From Isoetes taiwanensis (taxonomy: Eukaryota > Streptophyta > Lycopodiopsida > Isoetales > Isoetaceae), in assembly GCA_021234155.1 (NCBI GenBank), contig JAJEKV010000031.1, positions 6,836,748-6,900,747 on the forward strand: a DNA stretch of 64,000 bases. Direction: 5' to 3'. The position numbers were made by a program, and so were the translations under genes. Numbering within the stretch: position 1 is the first letter of the stretch; each line of letters starts with the position of its first letter. The notes beneath the pieces were generated by a model. That model was not told the DNA's origin. It saw only the letters and a list, made by a program, of their open reading frames with translations, and ran no database searches. Below, one piece after another: positions 37,866 through 49,459 of this stretch.

Positions 37866-40367
37866 TTATCTGCAACTTGTCTTTGTTTGTAAATGACATA
37901 TTTCTGAAATTTGGGTACCTTTTAACCACTTGTACAAAGTCTTATCTTCCCTGTCACCCACTTCCAAGACATGAAAACAACTAAGACCTTGTTGCCCTGA
38001 CACCATAGCATTCTCTTTGCTGATTTCTAACTGCGGGCTGCTCAAAGAAGGATTGCAAAGAAAGATACCTTTTGCTGATTTCAGAGGATGATCTATAGTA
38101 ACCTTGTGTTCTCCTTGAAAGATGTTCATTTCGCGCTTCCTCCATGAAGTCTCAGCTTGTACGGCATCTAACCATGTACGGCTCAGCAACAAAGTATAAG
38201 TTTCAAAGATGCACACTCTCGGAAATTTCAAAACCATGAAATCCAAGATTGCTTCCACCTCATAAACCTTGCATAAGACATTTCTTATGACTCCCATAGG
38301 CTGCACCTTCATTTGATTGAATGCTTTGAGCATCATAGTTGTCGGTTCCATCATTTTCAATCCAACTTGAAGCATGATATGGTAAGGCATTACATTCACT
38401 CCACTGCCGGTATCTATGTTGGCCTCTTTGATTAGATATCCATTAATACTCACATCACAAAGAAATGGCCCAGGATCCTTGGATTGCCGGGCTGGTGGCT
38501 CCATTCTCCTCTTGTCGGTATCATTTGATATGATTTGTTGGACTGAAATTTCTGATTTTGTTCTTCCCCCTAACTCTTGCAACAAATTTGGAGAGTAATG
38601 CATCAATTGCTCAAGAGTAAGTGTAACTTTAGTGGCCAAAACTTGGCTGATCACATCATCTTCATTTTGAATGTTCTCATCCACCATAGGAGGCATCACT
38701 ATGGGCTGATTTTCTTCTATAGACTGAAACTGTTCTGTGGGCAGCACATTGAATTGCACCTTCTTAGGTGCTGACACCTTCAAAGCATGTTCCTTCAAAG
38801 CCTTTAGAAAAGAGGTCTTAGTCTTCTCTACAATTGGCACTACTCTTGGTTCTTGAACCACCTTTTGTGATCTTGTAACGGCATTTACTTCTCCAATCTC
38901 TTCTTCTTGCTGAAATGGGTCATGCTCCACCTCAACAAATCCACAATTTACTACTGATTTTGCCTTCTCTTGCTTCTTAAGCTCCTCAATAAGAGCCTTA
39001 ACTTGAGGATTTTCAATGTACTTTGCATCTTGAATGCGAACATCATTATTAGGAAGAGGTACTGATTCAAACACTTGCTGCTTTGGTGGATACTTGTTGG
39101 TTGCCCATTCTGGTTTCCCATGAATTTTCCAACAAGTAGTCTCATCATGCTTGAATTTATCACATAACTTGCAATACAAATGAGCCTTACTTGGATACCA
39201 TCCCTGTTTTGGCTGCACCATTGGTGTGGAACCCATTGGAACTTGTTGGGCAATTGGAGCTTGTGGCATCATTGGAACTTGTGGTATGATAGGTGCTGCT
39301 TGCATTGGTTGAATAGGAATCGATGGTGCTTGTTGCATAACAGCAAATACCGGATTGGCCCTCTCAAAGAATCTCTTCTCCCTACATTCTTGATCATTAT
39401 GGCCCTTGATGTGGCATCTTGAGCAGAATTTCAGCAATCTACATGTAGTATCAGAATGTCCAATAGACCCACAATACTCACAAGTAATGAACTGCACCTC
39501 CCTTGGCTTCTCACCAATTGTAAGCTTAGAAATCTTGGCTGCAATATCCTCTGTTTTATGCTCTGGAGCAGCAACTTCATGAATGTATCCTAGCTTATCT
39601 TCAGCCTTGAGAGCATACTTTTGTGCCTCTAGTAATGTTGTGGGCTGTTTAGCCTTCACCTTATGAGCAATAGCTCGTTTCAGCCCCTTCACATACCATT
39701 GGATATCCATTTCATCATTCCTTGCAATCTTCCAATGAACCACGGCTTTGAGAACCGCAATGTACCTCTGATTATACTCTCTAATTGATTCATCTTCCTT
39801 TTGTGTGAAATTTGTCCACCTTTCCATAGTCTTATCCTTACCATGGACTTCTTGATAATTAGCAATGAATGCTTCCTTTAATTCCTGATATGTCATGGTA
39901 TCTGGCTGAGTTTGTGCCCATTCCTCCACTGAATCTTGCAAAGAACTATGAAACCAAAGCAAGTAATCAGCAGCCGGTAACTTACATTGCTGGCAATACC
40001 TCTCAAACTTCACAATATGCTTCAAAGGATCCCGATCCACCAGATCATCAAACTTTGGAATCCCCATTGTCTGTAAACCCCATACCACAGGTGGTAAAAC
40101 AGCCATCTCTGCCTCTTCCTGGGTTTCTTGAAATTGGAAAAACGAAATTGAATCTCCCTTCAATTTGAAAAACGAAATTGGATTACCGTGTAGATCGGTA
40201 AATGGAATCAAAACCTCCTGGATCTGAGAATTAGACCCCAGATCTGCTCCCAAATCTGAAAACGAAATTGAATCTTGATGCAATTTTGAGCCCAAAGATT
40301 GACTCACCGGTCCTCTTCTTGTTACGATGGAGCTTAGTGGGATCTCCTTCTTACTTCTCTTGGGCAT
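37866..40367 (-). CDS. gypsy B gag and protease
   Basis: 833-residue frame starting MPKRSKKEIP. Capsid region at about 120-270: YCQQCKLPAADYLLWFHSSL, WTNFTQKEDESIREYNQRYI. Cys-rich knuckles: CEYCGSIGHSDTTC, CSRCHIKGHNDQEC and CKLCDKFKHDETTC. A Pro/Met/Gln-rich linker follows, then an aspartic protease-like domain with NIDTGSGVNVMPYHIML at about 645-665. The frame is intact over its full length, in line with the young LTRs. Confidence 0.85.
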   Translation of the reverse strand: MPKRSKKEIPLSSIVTRRGPVSQSLGSKLHQDSISFSDLGADLGSNSQIQEVLIPFTDLHGNPISFFKLKGDSISFFQFQETQEEAEMAVLPPVVWGLQTMGIPKFDDLVDRDPLKHIVKFERYCQQCKLPAADYLLWFHSSLQDSVEEWAQTQPDTMTYQELKEAFIANYQEVHGKDKTMERWTNFTQKEDESIREYNQRYIAVLKAVVHWKIARNDEMDIQWYVKGLKRAIAHKVKAKQPTTLLEAQKYALKAEDKLGYIHEVAAPEHKTEDIAAKISKLTIGEKPREVQFITCEYCGSIGHSDTTCRLLKFCSRCHIKGHNDQECREKRFFERANPVFAVMQQAPSIPIQPMQAAPIIPQVPMMPQAPIAQQVPMGSTPMVQPKQGWYPSKAHLYCKLCDKFKHDETTCWKIHGKPEWATNKYPPKQQVFESVPLPNNDVRIQDAKYIENPQVKALIEELKKQEKAKSVVNCGFVEVEHDPFQQEEEIGEVNAVTRSQKVVQEPRVVPIVEKTKTSFLKALKEHALKVSAPKKVQFNVLPTEQFQSIEENQPIVMPPMVDENIQNEDDVISQVLATKVTLTLEQLMHYSPNLLQELGGRTKSEISVQQIISNDTDKRRMEPPARQSKDPGPFLCDVSINGYLIKEANIDTGSGVNVMPYHIMLQVGLKMMEPTTMMLKAFNQMKVQPMGVIRNVLCKVYEVEAILDFMVLKFPRVCIFETYTLLLSRTWLDAVQAETSWRKREMNIFQGEHKVTIDHPLKSAKGIFLCNPSLSSPQLEISKENAMVSGQQGLSCFHVLEVGDREDKTLYKWLKGTQISEICHLQTKTSCR

Positions 40368-40557
40368 AAAACTATGCTCCCCTTGTCAAATTTCTCTCCA
40401 CAAATCAGTTACGGCAAAATCCCCTTCACACAAGAAATTGCTCCTTTCACAATGGTGCCGTTCTTTACCGACGATCACCAATACCAATGGTAACAACTCC
40501 TTTTTCAATGGAAATTCTTGCCGATCAATGGTCTGTCGAGCACCGTGGTCGCCAAAT

Positions 40558-40884
40558 TGTTAGAGCCTAGACTCTAACCTTGCAAGAAGGATGAAAAACC
40601 CCAACAACCCAAGCTCAATCTATCAAAACAAGGCAATGCACAAGACAAAGAATCATCATCTCCATAGCTAGATCAATGGAAAACACTCTCTCCCAATACA
40701 CCGTCTCTCTGTTCTTCTCTCTCTGCTCAGATAATACTGCTCATAATGCCCACAATGCATACGTGCAAATATCCTGCACGCGTGCATGCGCGTATCTCCC
40801 TCCATATACGGTATACACTCTCATATACCACCTCAATAGTGGTGAGTGTGGTGACGAGTGTGGTGAGTGCTGACGACCCCAACA
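40558..40884 (-). repeat. 5' LTR of gypsy element B
   Basis: 327 bp. Just inside it (40540-40557, minus strand) is TTGGCGACCACGGTGC, the likely primer binding site. Confidence 0.95.
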
Positions 40885-42335
40885 GTACGTCTCCAAGAAT
40901 GATGAAGCGTATGAAAAAATAAGGCATTTTGATAAATATAAAAAATACAAGGGCATTTTAGCAAATACACGAAAATATAAGGGCATTTTTAAAATTTTCC
41001 CTAATAAAAATGTTAACAATTTAGTTAATTGTTAGTAAGGAAGTAAAATATTAAAGTTAAGGATAAGGCTAAAGTTAAAATATTAAGGGTGGTTTGGAGC
41101 AAGAGTTAGGCTTGAAATTTATGGAAGATTAAGGCCTAAGTTACGGAGGGTTATGTTAATGGTTATAAGTTGTTTATGATTATGAAATGGGTAGTTTAGA
41201 AAGTTAGCTAGTTATCTATTAAAACCTTGGAATTAGTTAAATTGAAGTGGGAAAATAAAATACAAGGCATAGGGGTTAGAATGCTATAGATTAATATTAT
41301 TAAAGTCTCTAGTAACCTTATTGTTAGTGATTTTTTTTTTTTTGAAAGATGTAGACGTTTATTGTAATTTAATAGGGATGTTTGCATTTTGCATTATTAA
41401 GGCTATGGTTGGACATTTCATGTTACATAAAGTGTGAATTTTGGAATTTATTTGATGTTGAGTATGTTAAGGCATGGGGCATGATGGTGAATTGTATGTA
41501 ATTATCTATGGTGAAATTCTTTGATATAGACCTCTGGGGCCGGAGTCTAGGTGCGATGGTCTAGACTCACAGTTTTGCACATTGCTATGCAAATAATAAT
41601 ATTTGAATATCGGGCGTTGGTACCGTATGGTACAACGTCATGCACAGTAAGTGGTCCTCCAATGCTGGACGCAGCGTGGATGGGTGTGTACACACGTGGT
41701 TACCCCGCCTCTATGTCACTGGCCTGATCAGCCGAGTTGACCTTGCTCAGACCCAGAGGAATATTGGTTGCAATGTTGATGCTTTGGTTGCTTGGCTATT
41801 GTATATGTGGTTTTTTAATGTTGGAATCAAGTTGCAATGGCTATGTTGGACTAATAACTTGGATTGCAGGGGCGAGGTTACGGTAAGGCTACGCTATTGT
41901 TTAAGTTAATGCTTTGTGATTATTAATGCTAGATATGACCTAGATCCCCGATCCCCACTTAGTCCGTGTGACTAACCCCGTGGTTAATGGTGTAAGCAGA
42001 AGTGCGAGATGCTCCGGAAAGTAGCCAAGCTGCAGAAAGGCGAAAGTAGGAGTGTGTGGATTGCTAGACAATATATTTGCTTAATATTACTATTATCATT
42101 ATGGATCGGCTTAAAACTATAATTATTTTTAAACTTTGGTTATTGTGTGGGATTTTTGCCGAGCAATGGCAAAGTATAAAATTTTTTGGGACCTTAGAGC
42201 ATGTATAAAGATTAAATTCTTTACCTAAGTATGCATGTATCAATTTTTCTGAGTTCCAAGAGTAAATAGATCCAACGGTAGAGATCGATGGGATCTCCAG
42301 TTACCGAGAGGTTAACTGGCCAGGCCCGTCACAGT

Positions 42336-42347
42336 TGGTATCAGAGC
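42336..42347 (+). other. primer binding site of gypsy A
   Basis: TGGTATCAGAGC two bases after the LTR end: initiator-Met-tRNA type. Confidence 0.85.
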
Positions 42348-42420
42348 AGGTTTCTGGTTAGTGGATTATGAGATTTTTTATTATTGATGATATTTGCTAT
42401 GGTTCCAGATTCTGGTAGAG

Positions 42421-43758
42421 ATGAGTTCCCCAGGAGGATCCCCAAGAGGAGTTGGACAGGCTGGTGGAGCTGGGCCTAGTGGAACCCCTGATGTAACCGA
42501 TATCTTGCAGGCTATCCAGCAAGTGTTGCAGCAGAGTGTGTCGCAACAAAAGACAGCCGCTGACAAGGCAGTGGACAAGGTGCTGAAGGACACTAAGAGG
42601 GAAGTATTTACGGGAGAAAATGTTACAGGAGATGATGCGAATTCGTGGCTTCGTGGGGTTGAGTTTTACTTTAAACTCATTAATGCTGAAGATTCTGTTA
42701 AATCTGTATTGGCTCAAGCAATGTTGGGTGGATTTGCTAGAGTATGGTGCAGGAATTATTTGCGGGACATAAATAAGGCTGCAGGGCAGGCAACTTGGCA
42801 AGAGTTTAAGACCGGTTTTGAAGGACACTTTATGCCTCCTGGGTATAGAGTAGACAAGATGAATGAGTTCTTGGACTTGACACAGAAAGGGACGGTGGCT
42901 GAATATAACGAGAAGTTCAGAAGGTTGCAGTATCATTGTCCTTTTGAGGATAAGGAGAAGCTTTGTGCTCGATTTGTGAAGGGTTTGCAGGTTGATATTA
43001 AGAGCACAATGTCAGTTGTGTCCTATAAGGATTTGGAGGAGGTATTCCGAATTGCTAAGAATCGTGAATCTGACCTAGCTGAGAAAGCAACCTTGGAGAA
43101 TGCTAAGAAGAGACAAGTTCCTTCCACATGGCAAATTGGTGGATCTACGAGCAGAGGTAGATTCTCTAATCGGGGTGGCATGGCTGCGCAGGCTGTTAGT
43201 ATTCAGGAGGGCAGTCAAAATCGAGGATCTCGGCCTATGTACGCACCTTCAAATGATGAAACTAGGGAAAAGTGTATTAATGTGAATCGATGCTTTAGGT
43301 GCAGAGAAGTTGGTCATTATGGACGAGATTGTCCGAGAAGGTGGATGAATAGTACTGCCTTGTCTGCATGTTCTCAACGTGGAGGGCAAACAAACCAGTG
43401 GTCTAGGTCAAATTCTGGTGATACTTATGGACGAGGCCAAGGCAGAGGAAACGGAGGCCGAGGTAACCGTGGTGGTCGTGGAGGTTTTTGGGACAATAAT
43501 AGGGGTGGCAGAGGACAAGCTAGAGGAGATAACAGGATTATAGCACAAGCTAACCCTACAGTTGAAGTTAGGGCTGCTCGAATCATGAACTCTCATGTTG
43601 AAAGAATGTGCATGTATGCTGCAGTGGACCAGGGCCATGTAGATAATCAAGCTGTGGTCATCAGAGTTCCAGGTATTATTCATGAATTCCTGTTCTCTTT
43701 CTTATTGATTGTGGTAGTACACATTGTTTTATTTCCCCAAGGCTGGCAAAGAAACTAG
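42421..43758 (+). CDS. gypsy A gag
   Basis: Frame starting [13 protein letters not shown]; an upstream ATG at 42394 is in frame but lies in the leader. Capsid region: [54 protein letters not shown]. The CCHC zinc knuckle [14 protein letters not shown] sits at about residue 300, followed by an Arg/Gly-rich tail ([17 protein letters not shown]). The frame then runs into the protease in a different phase near 43700, where [12 protein letters not shown] is read. Confidence 0.8.
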   Translation: MSSPGGSPRGVGQAGGAGPSGTPDVTDILQAIQQVLQQSVSQQKTAADKAVDKVLKDTKREVFTGENVTGDDANSWLRGVEFYFKLINAEDSVKSVLAQAMLGGFARVWCRNYLRDINKAAGQATWQEFKTGFEGHFMPPGYRVDKMNEFLDLTQKGTVAEYNEKFRRLQYHCPFEDKEKLCARFVKGLQVDIKSTMSVVSYKDLEEVFRIAKNRESDLAEKATLENAKKRQVPSTWQIGGSTSRGRFSNRGGMAAQAVSIQEGSQNRGSRPMYAPSNDETREKCINVNRCFRCREVGHYGRDCPRRWMNSTALSACSQRGGQTNQWSRSNSGDTYGRGQGRGNGGRGNRGGRGGFWDNNRGGRGQARGDNRIIAQANPTVEVRAARIMNSHVERMCMYAAVDQGHVDNQAVVIRVPGIIHEFLFSFLLIVVVHIVLFPQGWQRN

Positions 43759-45901
43759 GTTTGAATATGATTAGTCGGGATGCTAGATATGTGGAGTTGG
43801 CTGATGGTAAAATTAAGACTTCTTATGCTAAGGTAGACAATCTTGAATTCCAAGTAGGAGATTTTGAGTCCCAAACTAGTTTTGAAGTATTGAGCCTAGG
43901 GAAGTATGATGCTATTCTAGGAATGTCATGGTTGAGGCCACATAAAGCTTGCATTGATTGCGGAGAGCAAACAGTTACATGCCAAAGTCCTAATGGAGAT
44001 AAGTATGTGCTGGAAGGATTGCCTTCGTCATTAGTGGTTATACCTTTGTCCTGGAAAAGTTTTAAGAAACAGATTAAGAACGGTTGCATAAGAATGGGAT
44101 GTGCATTTTTGGGTACCGCCGAGTTACAGGAACAACCTATTGCTCCTGAGATCCATAAAGTATTGGATGAGTTCTCTGATGTGTTTCCTAAAGAATTAAT
44201 GGAATTGCCTCCACATAGAATGGTAGATCATGAGATAGAACTTGTTCCTAGGGCTGAACCCACATCAAGGCCACCATATAGATTTCATGCATTAGAGATG
44301 GCCGAATTGAAGAAACAGTTAGCGGAATTATTGGAACAAGGGTTTATACGGCCGAGTGTTTCTCCATTTGGTGCGCCAGTTTTGTTTGTAAAAAAGAAAG
44401 ACGGGACTTTAAGGTTATGTATTGATTATCGCATGCTTAACCAGATTACAGTGAAGAATAGATATGCATTGCCTAGGGTTGATGAGTTATTTGATCAGTT
44501 GGGACAAGCTAAGTATTTCACAAAAATTGATTTACGATCTGGATATCATCAGATCCGGATCAAGGATACAGATATTTATAAGACTGCCTTTAGGACACGC
44601 TATAGACATTACGAGTTTGTTGTAATGCCCTTTGGGTTGACAAATGCTCCTGCCACTTTTATGCGCCTCATGAATGAGATATTCCAATCTTTCCTGGATA
44701 AGTTTATATTGGTTTTCTTTGATGATATTTTGGTATATTCCAGGACATTAGAGGAGCATGTGGAACATGTAAAGCAGACATTAGTTATTTTGCGACGAGA
44801 AAAGTTGTATGGTAAGCTATCTAAGTGTTCTTTTGCACAAACTAGATTGGTATATCTTGGGCATGTAATTTCAGAAAAGGGATTAGAGCCAGATCCTTCT
44901 AAGATTGAGGCAGTTAGAGATTGGCCCACACCAAAGACGGTGAAAGAAGTAAGATCATTTTTGGGATTAGCGGGATATTATCGCAAATTTGTTCCTAAAT
45001 TTGCAAAGATTGCTGCTCCTATGACTTCTTTGTTGGGTAAGAAGAATGATTTGCATTGGACTGATAGTTGTCAGGAAAGTTTCCAAAAGTTAAAGGATGT
45101 TTTGATTAGTGCACCAATTTTAAGGATTCCAGACATGAATATACCCTTCCATGTAGTCATGATGCTTCTGGAAAAGCTGTAGGAGGAGTCTTGCTGCAGG
45201 ATGGCCGAGTTTGTGCTTACATATCTCGTAACTTGTCTCATGCTGAACAAAATTACCCAGTGCATGATCTGGAAATATTGACCATTATCCATGCCTTAAG
45301 GGTATGGAGACATTATTTATTGGGTCGTCGTTTCTTTTTGAAGACTGACCACCAAAATTTGAAGTATTTTGCAAGACAGCCATATTTGAATAATAGGCAA
45401 AGGAGGTGGATGCAATTAAGAGAAGAGTATGATTCTGAAATTGAATATCAACCTGGCAAAGAAAATGTGATTGCTGATGCTTTGTCTCGAAGGTCATTTT
45501 TAACCTCTACTAGTGTGTTACAAGGGCAATGGAATGCAGATTTTCTTAGCAAATTAAGGAATGATCCATATTTTGCACCTGTGTTGGAGAACCCTCAAGA
45601 TTTTCCGAGATATGCATTGTCTAAAGGAGTTTTGGTTTACAATGGCCGTATGTGTATTCCTAATGATCAGGAGTTGAGATTGAGGTTGCTATATGAAGCA
45701 CATGATAGTCCTTTAGCGGGCCACCCAGGGGTACACAAAACTTTGAGAAAATGCGCCAGAATTTCTTTTGGCCCGGACAGAAGAAGATGGTTAAGGAGTA
45801 CGTGGCTAGGTGTTTATCTTGTCAGAAGGTAAAAGCATCAAGGTTTAGAGAGCCTGGAGAATTACAACCTTTAGTAATTCCATCTTCTAAATGGGAGAGA
45901 C
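43695..45901 (+). pseudogene. gypsy A protease, RT, RNase H and truncated integrase
   Basis: Protease motif [20 protein letters not shown] at 43700-43770. RT 44200-44760 with [66 protein letters not shown] and the catalytic [10 protein letters not shown] one-base shift near 45155 separates it from RNase H (CAYISRNLSHAEQNYPVHDL, FFLKTDHQNLKYF). Another shift near 45780 follows the integrase zinc region (AHDSPLAGHPGVHKTLRK). The sequence stops abruptly at 45901 after KWERL, before the integrase core. Confidence 0.85.
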
Positions 45902-46322
45902 TGTAACGGGCCCATGGTAGACCGCTCGAGTATTCGAACCTTGAATGTGCCTGTGGGGCGTTCCCGAGACACCGGCATAAATGGGTAGAAGCGACTACTC
46001 ATAAATGTCTAGACGGTTTTGCCCAGTTGGCTAAGGGCATGTCGGTTAGGAACGTCACAGTTGGTATCAGAGCAGGTCTCGAGTTCGAGTCTCCATTGGT
46101 GCCTATATATGCATCGGTAATTTGCAAAGACTTAGTAATCATTGTGACATGGTATGACATAGACTGTAACGGGCCCATGGTAGACCGCTCGAGTATTTGA
46201 ACCTTGAATGTGCCTGTGGGGCGTTCCCGAGACACCGGCATAAATGGGTAGAAGCGACTACTCATAAATGTCTAGACGGTTTTGCCCAGTTGGCTAAGGG
46301 CATGTCGGTTAGGAACGTCACA
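45902..46322 (+). repeat. LTR-primer site-LTR mini-structure at the right end of gypsy A
   Basis: Two near-identical 158-bp units (45902-46059 and 46165-46322), both tgtaacgggccc...aacgtcaca. Between them are 105 bp beginning gttggtatcagagcagg (primer site). The layout is that of a TRIM. However, the flanks (gagac and tcttg) are not a target duplication of this unit alone; tcttg instead pairs with 31695-31699. The first ~118 bp of the unit match the start of the gypsy A 5' LTR. Confidence 0.75.
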
Positions 46323-49300
46323 TCTTGTGCCGCTCTCTTACAAATTTATAAGCTACACAACTAAGCAGAACGTGATGCTCGTCCTCTACTTCCCCTGTCT
46401 GACATATCTGACATATGCGACTGGACCTTGGTAATTTATGCCACCTTCCACACTCGACTTGTAGGTGATGGGAGCTAACCCTCATCCGACAAATCTGGTG
46501 TCTAGATGACATAGGCAGATGGTCTATCAAGTACTGTTGTGCTGTGTACATAACCATGGGATTTATTTCACGCCTGTAAAAGTCCATCTTGCCTTGTGGA
46601 TTGGCCCATAATCTCTCGATCACTTTGGTCCTGACAAGGTCTCGAATAACTTCTTCTGGCATATCGTCCATACTAATGTTCCATCTTTGCAGCCATAATT
46701 CTCCATCTGCATACCAGCCACTTTTCTTGCTTTCTTCTATTGACCTTATGTGGTAGCTTTTCATGCGGTAAGGCTTTAACTCTGGTTACATAAACAAGGT
46801 ATTGATAGATTGCCTCTCCCTCCAATGGCAACATACCAGCTTTAGCAAGCATCATGGCATATGGCATTTGGAGTTTAACTCCTAGCTCATCCATTAGATA
46901 GCGCTTTTGGACTGCTTCTATATCTTTCCATTTTTTTCTTGCTAAACCCGGTCCCCATATCTGGCATCCATATAATATTATAGGCATAACTAAAGCTCGA
47001 TATAAGTGAAGCCGCATGGACCAGTCCCATAGCTAAATTTTTCTACATTTAGCTTGCATTGCATATAAAGCTTTCTTTCCACCAACAATCCTCTTATCTA
47101 CAGCTGTATTCCATCTGTAATTTTCTGTTATCTCAATTCCCAAATATTTATAGCTATGAACATGTTCAATGGGCTTACCTTTAATCTGAAAAACATGTTT
47201 TTTCCTCGTGCCAAAAATCGTAATTTTTGTCTTGTCGAGATTGACTGCCATTCCTGCTTGATCGCAAAAGAATGATAACACCTCTATATGTTGTTGCAAA
47301 CCTTCCGCTGTTCGTGCAAGGAGCACTATGTCGTCTGCATATAAAAGAAGCATGATAAGGTATCCTGCAAGCACTACTCCGTCATAGCAATTTCTGTTAA
47401 GCTATCCTTCTACTTCATCAATATAGATGCCAAATAACGTTGGAGATGCAGGACAATGCTGTTTAACACAAAGATTACTGATTATTTGCTTATCACATTC
47501 CCTATTCAATGGAGTGCTTAATTCAACAAGCACTTGCTCATATAACCTTGCTACAACTAGTTGCAGTCCTTTAGGAACATTAATAGCATCTAATCTATCC
47601 ATAAGTTTTTTTCTGGGTACAATATCAAATGCCCTTTTCAAGTCCACAAAGCATGCATACATTGCCCTATTTATTCCCTTAGACTTCTCAATAGCTACTC
47701 TTATTGTCACTAGATGGTCTGTAGTGGAGTAACCTGTACGAAAGCCAGCTTGCCCAATAGCTCTGATATCCTGATCCTCAGCCCATCTAGATAGCTTATG
47801 TTCCACCGCTGTCCCAAAAAGCTTTGCCATAAGACTGCTTATTATGATCGTGCGATAGTTGCTTGCTTTCGTTTTATCCCCACCTTTATGGATAGGAATG
47901 ATACGACTTAACTGCCATTCCTTCGGAAATCCCAAAGCCATAACTGAGTTAAACAACTCAGTAATCTCATTCACTACTGCGTTTCCTGCCCATTTTATCA
48001 TTTCCGCTCTAAGCCCAGCTATATCTGCAGCCTTACCATTTGCAAGCTTTCTGATGGCCTCTCCTATATCCTCTGATGTAAATATGGGCTCCAATGTCAT
48101 ATCTCCTATATCTATAGGTGTCTCATCTGCTTTATATAACAGCTCATGTGCATAGTTATATAGGTCAAAAGCATCTACATCACTTTTTGCTGTGTATGGC
48201 GTATTCAAATGTTTCCAGAAGTCCTTTGGGCAATGTAAGAGCTTATTGTAAAGTTCAATTTGCCGCTTTTTCAAAAATATAGCCTTCTTCCTCTTCAGCA
48301 ACTTGCGATATTCTTTTAAGTGCATTTTCTTTTGCAGCCCACATAGTATCTTAAACTTCCCTCTTGCTATCTGGCATTCTTCATCAAACCAAAGTTTATC
48401 TCTTCTTTTCTTTTCCTCTTGTGTAGAGAAAATATCTCTTGCAGTATCTAGTATTATGTTTTGCAGATTCCAGCAGCAAAGATGCACATCACTAGGCAAA
48501 TTCCAAGATTTAAGAGCTTCTGCCATAGCTTGCGCATATATATCACGCTTAGCATAGTCTAACAACATATTCAATTTGATGCTTGAGCGGCGTTTCTGTT
48601 TCTGTCTATGAAAATATTGCCTTTCTATTTTTAGCTTAAATAGCAATGCACAATGCTCTGATTCTGGGCATTCTTCCACCATAAAATCGCTTATTAGCGT
48701 TGCTGCTGTGTGTACATCTGTCACTACATAGTCTACAACACTGCTTCCATTCACCATCTTATTTGTAAAAGTATGTGACAGCGGGTATCTCATGCATCCA
48801 TTTAACAGTAGCAAATCAAAGCAATTGCATAGCGAAAGTAAATGCTTACCCATTGTGTTAATGTTTGTATCCAGCGAGTGTCTCTGCCAATCCTTGCCTG
48901 CTATCTCCCATGCTTCCTTCTCACAGATCCATAAAGGATCTTTGCTTTCAGCCACTTGCCATGATGCTTGCAAATTACCTGTGCGTGCATTAAAATCTCC
49001 TGTTAACATTACTGATCCAAGCTGTGAAAATAGAGCAATGTCTGCGCTTAAATGTACAAATGGATCTTGTTGAGAAAGCCCTTCCTGCTTGTAAACCTTT
49101 GAAGCTTGCAATGGGGCAAAATAACACAAAACATAAGAAAATTGTTCTTGGCTGGCTCTTTATTTCCAGCCACATATATTGTAAATGCTCACATATTTTT
49201 TTGATACTGATTAGAGGGACAAATTCAGATTTAGCATAGCATGCTAAGCCTCCTTCTCCTCTTCCCAATCCTGACGGACGTTCCTTTGATGTCATGCTAA

Positions 49301-49455
49301 TTAACTAGAAACCGCTTGGTGTAGGCAGACTCCTTGCCTCGTGTGCCCATGTTTCTACTAAAAGCAACAGATCTATTTTCTCCCACAAGATTTCTGCTGT
49401 AATTTTATGTCACTAAAACCTCCAATGTTCCAGGCATAGACACGTAGGGTCTTTA
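46323..49455 (-). pseudogene. LINE-2 ORF2: endonuclease and reverse transcriptase
   Basis: Starts just after ORF1 (about 49455) with LRVYAWNIGGFSD and, after a shift, KIDLLLLVETWAHEA, then GLGRGEGGLACYAKS. The long frame 49129-47402 holds VMLTGDFNARTG and SEHCALLFKL (endonuclease), then RT: RIIPIHKGGDKTKASNYRTI, GQAGFRTGYSTTDHL, CFVDLKRAFDIVPRK. After a stop near 47400 comes LLLYADDIVLLARTAEG (catalytic YADD), and then VMPIILYGCQIWGPG, EAVQKRYLMDELGVK and GEVEDEHHVLLSC. About four breaks are visible. The last residues lie at 31618-31699. Confidence 0.85.
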
Positions 49456-49459
49456 ATTC

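Larger units (their letters stand above)
33864..40884 (-). mobile_element. young Ty3/gypsy element B (7.0 kb)
   Basis: LTRs 33864-34190 and 40558-40884, each 327 bp, TG...CA, with about two visible differences (near 33988/40679 and 34176/40870), indicating recent insertion. The target duplication gtacg is at 33859-33863 and 40885-40889. Minus-strand genes in order: gag-protease, RT-RNase H, integrase, in three frames. It is inserted in the MULE. Confidence 0.95.
32804..41001. mobile_element. non-autonomous Mutator-like element (MULE) with nested gypsy
   Basis: Terminal inverted repeats of about 83 bp: gggaaaattttaaaaatgcc at 32804 and its complement ending at 41001. Both are rich in aaaatgccc words. 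The 9-bp target duplication taataaaaa lies at 32795-32803 and 41002-41010. Without the nested gypsy element the length is about 1.17 kb. There is no transposase. The interior (32890-33863) has only short frames, e.g. minus-strand 33225-32962 with VEGCRALISRVYTTQGKAI, which could be captured sequence. Confidence 0.85.
31700..42333 (+). repeat. 5' LTR of gypsy element A (interrupted)
   Basis: Starts tgtaatggccccatgg at 31700 and ends cgtcaca at 42333, directly before the primer site. Subtracting the nested 32804-41010 leaves about 2.43 kb. Its first ~118 bp match the 158-bp units at 45902 and 46165. The remainder has no counterpart in the window. Confidence 0.65.
31700..46322 (+). mobile_element. 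Ty3/gypsy element A inserted in LINE-2
   Basis: The outer ends are TG (31700) and CA (46322), with the 5-bp duplication tcttg on both sides. Inside are gag (42421-43758), protease, RT, RNase H and a truncated integrase (to 45901), all on the plus strand. The 5' LTR is very long because a Mutator-like element with its own passenger sits in it; without that insertion it is about 2.4 kb. The right end is anomalous: two short 158-bp LTR-like units replace the integrase core and full 3' LTR. Confidence 0.8.
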
